Of a stretch of DNA of 64,000 nt, positions 45,731-54,600 are shown one piece after another (position 1 is the first letter of the stretch; the number at the start of each line of letters is the position of its first letter). Origin of the DNA: Lachancea thermotolerans CBS 6340 (Eukaryota; Ascomycota; Saccharomycetes; Saccharomycetales; Saccharomycetaceae); the NCBI RefSeq assembly GCF_000142805.1, contig NC_013078.1:496001-560000 (forward strand). Reading direction: 5' to 3'. The notes under the pieces were generated by a model. It searched no databases. It was not told the DNA's origin and was given only the letters and a program-made list of their open reading frames with translations. The translations under genes and the position numbers were made by a program.

Positions 45731-47518
45731 ATGCGCGCGTCCGACCCCCCCGCGAATGACGCGTCCCTGGTCTCGTCTTTTGACCTCGAGCCCAACCCGT
45801 TTGAGCAGAGCTTCGCGTCCAGCGACAAGCCGCACGGTGCCGGCGGCGCCGGCGTCGCTGGGCACCAGCAAGTGCAGCGTGCGCGCCAGCAGTCGCAGTC
45901 TCAGTCGCAGTCGCAACCGCAGTCGCAACCGCAATCACAGCCGCAGTTGCAGGGCCAGAGCCAGCAGCCCACGCCTTCGCAGCCTACGTTGCCCTCTGTC
46001 CATTCCGCCCAGTCCGCGGCATCCGCCCAGCCCAAGCTCCCTGTGATCCCCACGACGCCCGGCGGATCCAGAAGATTGCCCCCACTTCTTCTCGCGAACC
46101 CGGCGCCCGCGCCCGCAACCGCGACGACCGCAGTCACAGCCACCAACGCGCTGGCCACACCGAGTGCGCCCCAGCACGGCGCCTCGGCTGGAGGGTCTCA
46201 GCAGGCCCCTCAAGTCCCGCAGGCGTCTGCCGGCTCCGCAACTCCTGGCTTCTTTATCAATCTATCAAAGACCGGTCTGACGCCAAACGAGTCTGGCCTC
46301 CGGACAGGCCTCACCCCAGGTATTTTGACGGCCGCGGCGCCACCTCACCCGCCTCCGCCGGTGTCATTGCCTTCGGGTCAGTTTACGCCGGGTCTCTCTT
46401 CTCTGCTCGGCCTCCCTCTGGGCCAGCAGCCAGGCCAACAGCAGCAGGCCGCGCAACAGCCTCAACAGCCTCAGCAAACTCAGCAGGTATCTCAGCAGCC
46501 TGCACAGCAGCAACAACAACAGCAGCAACAACAGCAGCAACAACAGCAGCAACAACAGCAGCAGCAGCAGCTCCCACCACATCCTGCAATGTCGTGGAGT
46601 CATTCTTCTTCCACTGCGGTGAGCTCAGATCCCTCTACCACTTCTAGTCAGAACGTGAAACCTAGGAACAACACATCCTCGTCGTCCTCGAGCAGCCTTG
46701 CTCAAGATGGGACAAGCGCTCTGTCCCTCAGTGAGCCTGCGCAGAAGCGTCAAAAGCTGAGCTCTGCGCTACCTGCTAAGAAACCTAAAAACTCGGAGCC
46801 CTCGCCGCTCGACGTCAAAGACGAACAAGAGCGCAAGCGCAAGGAGTTCCTCGAACGCAACCGCGTTGCCGCATCAAAGTTCCGCAAGCGTAAGAAGGAG
46901 TATATCAAAAAGATTGAAAGCGACCTGCAATTCTACGAAGCCGAGTACGACGACCTAAGTCAATGCATGGACAAGCTCTGTGGTATCTCGAAACAGACCA
47001 TCAATTCTAGTCTCGTTGGCATGCTTAAACAGGCCCTTTTGCGCCACGACGTGACCTCCTCACTCACTGTCTGCAATCACATTGAACAGGTGCTTTTGCA
47101 AACGAAGTACGTGCAGCGGGGTGGTCGAAACCCCAGGCGTGAGGAGGAAGAGAAGAGGCGTATGGAAAGCCCTGACGCTGATATCAACTCAGATTCCACC
47201 TATCCGCGGCGCGCCTCTTTGGCTACCGCGTCCACAGATGGCTACCACACTTCGCAGCTGCAACCGCACCAACTGCAGTCTCACATCAGGCCCGACGCGG
47301 GCCCGCAACTTAGTGCTGCCGACCACGCCACGGGCACTATAAACAACCTGCCTCTTGTCATCAACGGTAATACTCTCCTGGGTCTTGGCGACATTCAGGA
47401 TCCTTCACACAACGCTGGAGCAGGCACAGTCACCATGAGTAGGCCCACCTCCCTCACCAGCCTTCAACCAGAAAATAACCGGTCGGTGCCTTTGCATGAA
47501 TATCCCAATTCCAACTAA
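45731..47518 (+). CDS. SKO1: CREB/ATF-type bZIP factor Sko1
   Basis: The 595-residue protein starts MRASDPPANDASLVSSFDLEPNPFEQSF, which matches the start of S. cerevisiae Sko1 (STFDLEPNPFEQSFASS). Further conserved boxes are LPPLLL, GFFINLSKTGLTPNESGLRTGLTPGIL and FTPGLSSLLGLPLG. The bZIP lies near residues 366-425 (ERKRKEFLERNRVAASKFRKRKKEYIKKIE). Glutamine runs occur at DNA 46500-46570. Sko1 recruits Tup1-Cyc8 to CRE sites and is switched by the Hog1 kinase under osmotic stress. A 5' extension of the same frame to 45428 exists but shows no homology. The order SKO1-FMP41 follows YNL167C-YNL168C. Confidence 0.95.
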   Translation: MRASDPPANDASLVSSFDLEPNPFEQSFASSDKPHGAGGAGVAGHQQVQRARQQSQSQSQSQPQSQPQSQPQLQGQSQQPTPSQPTLPSVHSAQSAASAQPKLPVIPTTPGGSRRLPPLLLANPAPAPATATTAVTATNALATPSAPQHGASAGGSQQAPQVPQASAGSATPGFFINLSKTGLTPNESGLRTGLTPGILTAAAPPHPPPPVSLPSGQFTPGLSSLLGLPLGQQPGQQQQAAQQPQQPQQTQQVSQQPAQQQQQQQQQQQQQQQQQQQQQQLPPHPAMSWSHSSSTAVSSDPSTTSSQNVKPRNNTSSSSSSSLAQDGTSALSLSEPAQKRQKLSSALPAKKPKNSEPSPLDVKDEQERKRKEFLERNRVAASKFRKRKKEYIKKIESDLQFYEAEYDDLSQCMDKLCGISKQTINSSLVGMLKQALLRHDVTSSLTVCNHIEQVLLQTKYVQRGGRNPRREEEEKRRMESPDADINSDSTYPRRASLATASTDGYHTSQLQPHQLQSHIRPDAGPQLSAADHATGTINNLPLVINGNTLLGLGDIQDPSHNAGAGTVTMSRPTSLTSLQPENNRSVPLHEYPNSN

Positions 47519-47966
47519 AGCTTTGCATATACCACTACCACAACTGTTACCGCAACGGCGTTAACCACACCAGTTGTTACTGCTCTTATTATGCCAACAA
47601 CCCCTCTTTCAACTACTATTTCACCCTCAGCCGCTTTACTTAGTACTGCCCCTCGGCTACTGCTTCACCGACATCTATCTCTACGCTAACTCCAAGATCA
47701 TCGTGCTGGTCTTGTCCCAGTGGCATAAAGGTGGCCACGGACGTTTGATGTTTAAGGTTTTTTATATATTAATTCTATGGTTTTATTGTTTTACGTGCTT
47801 CCGCTGTGCGCCTATTCGTCCTGTAGGTACTGGACGATGGCGCCTCGGCATTCTGCGAGGCTGTACTTATCTTGGAATTTTCAGCCGTTTGTTTGGTTCT
47901 TCTCACAAAGGCTCCTTGACTACCACACATCAACAAAAATTGGGCAAGGGCTGCCATCAGAGCAAA
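47519..47966. other. Intergenic SKO1 / FMP41
   Basis: The 448 bases stay open in the FMP41 frame from 47574, but that portion has no homology and is better taken as SKO1 3' end and FMP41 promoter. Confidence 0.5.
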
Positions 47967-48752
47967 ATGGACTATTCGTACCTCAAAGCTGCCCGCAAGA
48001 TCGTCTGCATTGGTAGGAACTACGCTGCCCATGTTAAAGAGCTAAACAACCCATTCCCCAAGCAACCATTCTTCTTCTTAAAGCCCTCCTCAAGTATTGT
48101 CACTCCGCATGATAAACAAGCACCTCAGGAGACCAGGCAGCACGCAGAGTGTAGCTACCGCGGTTTGAATGCCGATGGAACAAACCCTGGAGCAATCATG
48201 ATACCCGAAGGAGTCAAGGTGCATCACGAAGTTGAATTGGCCTTGATCATAGGTGACTACATTTCAAACGCATCTCCTAGCGCATTCGGGCCCAAAGAAC
48301 TGCGCCGCGCTATCAGTGGGATAGCCTTGTCGCTGGATCTGACCGCCCGTAATGTACAGGATGAGGCTAAGCGCAAAGGTCTGCCCTGGTCGATTGGAAA
48401 AGGCTTCGATACATTTTTGCCAATGTCGAAGTTTATTCCGGAAGCGAGACTAGGCAAAAACCTGGATCTTCAGGATGCTTTTCGGCTCAAGTGCACGGTA
48501 AATTCTATCACCAGGCAAGACGGCACAACCGGCCTGATGCTAACGCCGCTGCACACCATTGTGCAGCACATCTCGACGATGATGTCGCTGGAACCTGGCG
48601 ATATCATCCTCACCGGTACCCCAGCTGGCGTTGGTGAGCTGAAACCAGGCGACTCCGTTTACTCAGAGCTCTTTTTCAATGGCGAGCCCCTGGTCAACAT
48701 GCAGTTTGACTGTGTCAAGAGACCAGGTCCCTACGTTTACCGCGAGACGTGA
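47967..48752 (+). CDS. FMP41: Fumarylacetoacetate-hydrolase-family protein Fmp41 (FAHD1 type)
   Basis: The 261-residue protein starts at the Met of MDYSYLKAARKIVCIGRNYAAHVKELNN, matching Fmp41 (259 residues). The metal-site segment is HHEVELALII (E88, E90), followed by DLTARNVQDEAKRKGLPWSIGKGFDTF and LEPGDIILTGTPAGVGELKPGD, all typical of the FAH fold. The human homologue FAHD1 is an oxaloacetate decarboxylase/acylpyruvase in mitochondria; yeast Fmp41 is found with mitochondria and its substrate is less clear. The upstream in-frame extension (to 47574) is rejected as non-homologous. It is convergent with DCD1. Confidence 0.95.
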   Translation: MDYSYLKAARKIVCIGRNYAAHVKELNNPFPKQPFFFLKPSSSIVTPHDKQAPQETRQHAECSYRGLNADGTNPGAIMIPEGVKVHHEVELALIIGDYISNASPSAFGPKELRRAISGIALSLDLTARNVQDEAKRKGLPWSIGKGFDTFLPMSKFIPEARLGKNLDLQDAFRLKCTVNSITRQDGTTGLMLTPLHTIVQHISTMMSLEPGDIILTGTPAGVGELKPGDSVYSELFFNGEPLVNMQFDCVKRPGPYVYRET

Positions 48753-48781
48753 GAAATCGCGCAACTAGTTAGCTTTAATAT

Positions 48782-49789
48782 CTATAACACTGTATACCTA
48801 GGACTTTCCAGAACGCTGAACTGGCGTACTAGCACACCGCCCTCCTGTAGTACTTTGAAGCTGGCTTCATCCATGCGGTAGCTCTGCGAGTAAACGACCT
48901 CGCGGATCCCTGTTTGGACGATCTTAACCGAGCATGTCAGGCAAGGGCAGGTATCGCAGTACAATATGGCATTAGGGCCAACCCGGTCACGCCCTGCCTC
49001 CAGCAGTGCGTTTTCTTCCGCATGAAGGCAGAGACAGGCGTGGAGCTGCGCGTCGCCATTGTTGCAGCGCGGGCACCCACCGCTATGGCAATTAACGAGG
49101 TGCCGCGGCGTACCATTGTATCCTGTGGCAATGACCCTGCAGTCGCGCACGATTACACACCCAACGCGTCGCTTCATGCAATTGGAGCGCGATGCTGCGA
49201 GCGTGGCGAGCTTCATGAAATACGTGTCCCAGTCAGGCCTCAAGGGCGTGGTGTTGTGGTATGGTACGCGTACATCGCGGCCCTGGTTGATTTCGCGCAG
49301 GTGACGATCCAACTCCTGTGCCAGACAGTCGAACTCAAGCTTATCGCGGGTTCGCACGTAGAACTTGATGTCTGCGCGTCCCAGGACCAAGGGTAGACTT
49401 GGGTTACGTTCCAACTGCTGTTCGGTGTGTTCAATGAGAGCCTGTAGCTGTGACCCTACGCTTGCTTCAGTGCCGGCTGTTGCGTCAGCGCCCGTCGCAG
49501 GCCCAGTTCCGGCATTCTTCTCGACTCCGAACCCAGCCACGCGCAGTTTCAGAGCCGCATCTATCGTAATGTGCGCAAAGAACGGGCGCTTTTCGAGCTT
49601 TTGAAGCTCTTCGAGTCCCAGCTCTCCGCTCAATATCCAGTTCTCGGTAAACCTCGCAGTCGCCTCCTCCACCACTAAGTCCACGCTTCCGCCCTCAGCA
49701 AAACATCGTTTGAACCCGAATTTTTTCTCCAGGACTTCGACCAACCTCCATGCACCGCTGCCAGCAGTTTCGCTCACATATAAAAGCAT
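48782..49789 (-). CDS. DCD1: dCMP deaminase Dcd1
   Basis: The 335-residue enzyme has its catalytic domain in the C-terminal half. SRSNCMKRRVGCVIVRDCRVIATGYNGTPR is followed by the zinc motif HAEENALLEAGRD (H256, E258) and CPCLTC (C283, C286). It deaminates dCMP to dUMP, which feeds dTTP synthesis. The N-terminal part (1-175) resembles the extended Dcd1 N-terminus of S. cerevisiae (312 residues). The order RPC10-DCD1 is that of YHR143W-A-YHR144C. The start ATG at 49789 gives the conserved MLLYVS beginning. Confidence 0.95.
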   Translation of the reverse strand: MLLYVSETAGSGAWRLVEVLEKKFGFKRCFAEGGSVDLVVEEATARFTENWILSGELGLEELQKLEKRPFFAHITIDAALKLRVAGFGVEKNAGTGPATGADATAGTEASVGSQLQALIEHTEQQLERNPSLPLVLGRADIKFYVRTRDKLEFDCLAQELDRHLREINQGRDVRVPYHNTTPLRPDWDTYFMKLATLAASRSNCMKRRVGCVIVRDCRVIATGYNGTPRHLVNCHSGGCPRCNNGDAQLHACLCLHAEENALLEAGRDRVGPNAILYCDTCPCLTCSVKIVQTGIREVVYSQSYRMDEASFKVLQEGGVLVRQFSVLESPRYTVL

Positions 49790-50015
49790 AGTAGTTAGCG
49801 AAGGGTCTCAATGGGCACGGTTATCGAGCTCATCGCGTACTTTTCACGCTTGGGTTTTCAGAACCTCGAGGGCCATTTTCACGTGATCATGAAGCGCATG
49901 TGACTTTCGTTTCGCGTCGCCATATGAAAATTGAAAAAAGACCAAATTCACAAGCAGGACGGGTCGATGACGGAACCCAAAACATCAGCAAATGTACCAA
50001 GGATAATTGCCCAGA

Positions 50016-51554
50016 ATGATGAACGTTAAGCTAGGGATTATGAAAGGAGGGACCGGAATGAAGAGCCGGCTCGGAATGTACAAACTAGGTGGAGCAGCTG
50101 GTACACGGATCCGCAACCGCACAGCGAGCCTCTGGAATCGTAGGTTCTACAGCTCGCGCGCAAACCACATGCTGCGAATTTCGGGCTACGATAGGCAGGT
50201 GGTGGTGAAGCTGGTGGTAGTCACAGGAGTCACCCTGGTACTGGGCAGTCTGCTACTTAACTTTGCGGAAAGAGAGCCGGAAGCTGACGAAGGCCATGAG
50301 GGTGATGAGGTTGACGAAAACGGCGCTCGCAAACGCGGACCCAAGATTAAGATTTTTAACAACAACTGGCTATTCTTCTGGTACTCTACGCTTCCTCTCA
50401 ATGCGATGTCGCGGTTATGGGGTCAGGTAAACTCGTTGACGCTGCCCGTCTGGATGAGGCCATGGAGCTTCAAGCTGTACGCTGCCATGTTCGGCGCAAA
50501 CCTTGACGAGATGGAAGACCCAGTTTTAGAGCACTACCAAAACTTATCTGAGTTCTTCTACCGTGGCATCAGACCCGAGACACGGCCTGTTGCTCCGGGC
50601 GACGACGTGGTAGTTTGCCCAAGCGATGGCAAGGTGTTGCAGCTTGGCGTGATCGACGCTCACACCGGCGATATAGAGCAGGTCAAAGGAATGACATATT
50701 CTGTCCGCGAATTTCTTGGGACCCACGCGCATCCTCAAATGACAAGAAGCGAGTCTCACGATAGTATTAAGAATTCAGCTACCGCAGACAAGGACCACAT
50801 CGAGTTTGCACGCATCAACAACATTCCGTACACTTTCAACGATATGATTGGTGAGACCCCCGGCGAAGATAGCTCGCACCTGCAGAAAATCAAGTACACT
50901 AGCGAAGGCGATAAATCGCTACCGGATGCATCACCTTCCAGACCCAAGATCATGAAGCTTCTCAGCCAACTCTCAACACATTATATTAGCAAGATGTCTG
51001 ACATGAAGCCAGAAAACAACAAGCTTTTCTTTGCAGTCATCTACCTCGCACCCGGGGACTACCACCATTACCATTCTCCAGTAAATTGGGTGTGCAAGCT
51101 TCGTCGTCACTTTCCAGGCGAACTGTTTTCGGTGGCACCCTACTTCCAGCGCAACTTTCCAAACCTGTTCATATTGAATGAGCGTGTGGCTCTACTAGGC
51201 CATTGGAAGTATGGATTTTTCAGCATGACACCAGTGGGTGCAACTAACGTTGGGTCTATCAAACTAAACTTTGACAAAGAACTGGTCACAAACGAAAAAC
51301 GCAATAGAAGAACCAAGCCTCACACTTGCTATGAAGCAACTTACGAGAATACAAGCTCTATTTTAGGCGGTGTTCCACTGGTCAAGGGAGAAGAGATGGG
51401 GGGCTTTATGTTGGGAAGCACGGTTGTACTATGTTTCGAAGCACCAAGCGATTTCAACTTTGATATCAAAGTTGGGCAAGCCGTTAAGATGGGCCAACCT
51501 CTCGGAAAAACGAGTCAAACGGCTCAAGAAAGCTTAGGAGACGGCCAAGAGTGA
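50016..51554 (+). CDS. PSD1: Mitochondrial phosphatidylserine decarboxylase Psd1
   Basis: The 512-residue protein starts with a basic mitochondrial presequence (MMNVKLGIMKGGTGMKSRLGMYK...RNRTASLWNRRFYSSRA). A transmembrane span follows (VVVKLVVVTGVTLVLGSLLLNFA, split here by my reading at about residues 65-85). The proenzyme cleavage motif is LGST (466-469), where S468 would become the pyruvoyl group. Psd1 makes phosphatidylethanolamine at the inner membrane. HHYHSPVNW is the conserved middle segment. The length is close to S. cerevisiae (500). The start could be either ATG at 50016 or 50019. Synteny is YNL168C-YNL169C. Confidence 0.96.
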   Translation: MMNVKLGIMKGGTGMKSRLGMYKLGGAAGTRIRNRTASLWNRRFYSSRANHMLRISGYDRQVVVKLVVVTGVTLVLGSLLLNFAEREPEADEGHEGDEVDENGARKRGPKIKIFNNNWLFFWYSTLPLNAMSRLWGQVNSLTLPVWMRPWSFKLYAAMFGANLDEMEDPVLEHYQNLSEFFYRGIRPETRPVAPGDDVVVCPSDGKVLQLGVIDAHTGDIEQVKGMTYSVREFLGTHAHPQMTRSESHDSIKNSATADKDHIEFARINNIPYTFNDMIGETPGEDSSHLQKIKYTSEGDKSLPDASPSRPKIMKLLSQLSTHYISKMSDMKPENNKLFFAVIYLAPGDYHHYHSPVNWVCKLRRHFPGELFSVAPYFQRNFPNLFILNERVALLGHWKYGFFSMTPVGATNVGSIKLNFDKELVTNEKRNRRTKPHTCYEATYENTSSILGGVPLVKGEEMGGFMLGSTVVLCFEAPSDFNFDIKVGQAVKMGQPLGKTSQTAQESLGDGQE

Positions 51555-51624
51555 TGAGTCTCACTTTTTATACCTAGCATAAACACATTATAAATTCTTT
51601 CAATACACTAACTAGCATATATGG

Positions 51625-54600
51625 TCAGAATTTGTGGCGCCTACGCCAAAGTTCGAGGTGGTAACTTTTGCTTTGGTTTTGACAAGACATCATCAGGTTC
51701 TCATCAAGAAGGGGGTCTTGATTTTCTTTCAATTTCAATACCTCATTTTCAATTTCTAACGATTCTTGATTTGCAAGTCCCAAATGTTTTAGTATATCGT
51801 CAGTGCATTTACTTTTTGATGTAGACGCTGATGGTGAAGACAAGGACATTACCTTTTTCTTCAAAATTTGCCTGACCTCGCAACTTTTGTCGGCGGCCTC
51901 CTGGTTCTGTTGCCAGCCATTTCCATCGTCTTCTCTTGGCGGCACATAAAGAACACAGCCATTATTGAAGAAGTTGATGCGATCCTCGTCTGATCTAAAG
52001 TCTAAAGAAACGGGGTAGTAATCGGGCGAGAGAATCTTTATCGAACGTATGAGCCGTACGTCAGGCAGGAGACAAGGAGAGACCATTTTTAGTGTCGAAA
52101 AAGTGTTCGAGCTTTTCGAACCCTTGAAGGTCACGTCAACAGGGACTTTGTTAAGGCTAGCCCCAGTTCTGGAATCGCAAACTAGCAAGCTTCTGTATTC
52201 AACAGCCATGCTCCAGAAGTGCTTTGTCTCTTGAAGATAGTAAGGGCACATATACGTCGGGAGTACTGACATAATGAGATAAGCTAAGTTTTCCAACTTA
52301 GAAACTTTGAATGCATATTGACCGGATCCCAAAAACAAGAAACCTAAGCTTAAACTTGTAGCCATGAACTTTCCGAAGTGGTTTTCCTCATCCTTGTAGC
52401 GGCGGCTTTCGTCGCTCGCGTCGTCGCTTTCAAGCTCTTCATTGATCGTTGAGTTAGCTTCTTCCTCTTCCAGTTCCTCGCCTAAGTCATTTCCTTCGGC
52501 TTGAACACCATCTTCCGGCTCTTCCGTGAGGTCCACTGACATCTCGTCCTCTGTGTGGTTCCTCTTTTGCTGTCTTTTGCGAAGTGGAGTGCGAAACAGG
52601 TCAGAGTTTTTGCCGCTAACTGTTTCATGCAGAAACTTTACCCTCCTGAATACAGCCAGATCGCCAGTTCCACTCATTATCATACTCACTGAAACCAGGA
52701 GCACGTTCAATAGAACATTTATAGCTTTGATTGTTAATTGGAAGTCCAGCCTCGCATCGATAGGGCACTGGTACAATGGAAGCAGTTTGTCGACCAATGC
52801 GAGGATATTGTCGCGGGCCTCACTGTTTCCTGACGAGGCGAACTTCAATCCTAGGGCCAAAGCGCGTCCCGCAATGCAGTAATAGATTGGTAAAAAGTCC
52901 GTATTGACCTGCAGCGCGCAAGCGATATTAATTCCTTTGAACAGCCATTCTGTGTTGCTTGCTATATGATCCCAGAGTATCATGTGGTGCGCCCATTCAC
53001 GGTACATATAAAGCTCGGGCCTTGTATATGGTCTTGCTTTCAGGTTTATTTCTTCTGAACTGGGTGCCAGTTTCTCCGCAACAGTGCGATTATTAGTCTT
53101 CAAGTAAATTAGCATCAAGGCTACTACAGCCCCGATTTGAGAGTTTGCTGGCATCCAACTCTCCTCGGTGTCATGGACGCTATTAACAATGTTCATAAGG
53201 CCGTTGATAATCTTTGGATCAAGGTTACCGTTGTTAGCTCTAAATTCCGCGAACTCGCTGTCCTCGTCGTCTTCGTCGCTTGTATAAGTTTCAGCATGAG
53301 CCATTTTTTTGAATTGGGCCTCAGCTGCCTTGGCGCCTGCACCAATATTAACAAGGCCCAACGCTATTCCTGCGGCAAGCCTATATCCCTCATCCGGTAC
53401 CGCTTCTTCATCTATACTAACAAAAGAGGAAACCTCCGCGAATAGCATGTCGCTCATTCTTCTATGCTGCGAGTTTTGGTAAAGAAGGCCCACACCAATC
53501 AATCCAGCTGTTTGTACTCTATAGTTCACGTTAAGATCACTGGATCCATGGGGCAAAAGGGCAACTATATGTACGCTCAAAACTTTGGTTAGTTTGAGGT
53601 CCATAGTGCCTCTTAAGCTCGCACTCATCCCAAGCATTAGCCCAATACTTGTGTGTGTCTGCTTGGGACTCAGGTAGTTGTAGACATGCCATTCCTCTAA
53701 ATTTTTTAGATGTCCATTTAAGCCCAGCCCTAGAAGAAACCCGCCGTGCTGCGCATTGAGTTCTGGTGGTTTGGTGAAAGTAATCCAACTGCCTGTTATG
53801 CCTGTCGATTTCCTGGAAATACGGAGCCCTGAGCTGACACCTCCGTGAAACTCACCCCATGACAACAAGGAAGGATCGCATTCCTTAGGATCTACGGTGA
53901 CTGTTGTTTTATCTGTGAATATGCAATGGAGATTCATCTTTGGCTGTGGCCATTTTTGCGTCGCCAAGGGCTTTTCAGTTGAAAATGCGACCGCTCCCCA
54001 CCCAATCCCAGATGTGAAAGTTCTTAAAGCTAGTATTTGCGAAAAAAGTCGCTTCTTTTTTAGTGCCCTTGTATAGCTCTTTTCATTTATGAGCACTGCC
54101 AACTTGTGAGGTATATTGTAGAGCAGAAGTTCCACGACGTCAAAAAACCTACGATCCTCAGAAAATATCAAGGAAGCATTGCGTTTTAATACTTGGCCCT
54201 CTCCAACTTCTTCGTTGATATTCGTACCTGAAAGATTGTCACTTGGCTGGTTTTCAGTCAAGCATAGAATGTCGTCAATTATAGTTCTGATGCTTCTCGG
54301 TTGACACCCCTGGAGCTTGCTATTTTCGCGGCCCTTCGGGCCTAAACTGACAAGAGGTTGAAGAGGTTTTCGGGTCTGAGTTGTATCGCATTGCACTGAT
54401 TTGAGAACTTCCTGATTTTTTTGAAGGTCAGGGCGGTCAATTAACGTAAAATCAGACCCCGTGTTTACTTCACTGACGTGATTCTCAACGCTCTTTAAAA
54501 CTCTTTTCAAAGGAGCAAAAACTCCCAGTGGGTAGGTTTCAAGCTCATATGAGTCGATGTTCAAAGAGTTCATAATATCCAGCAGGTTTGACTGTGAAAA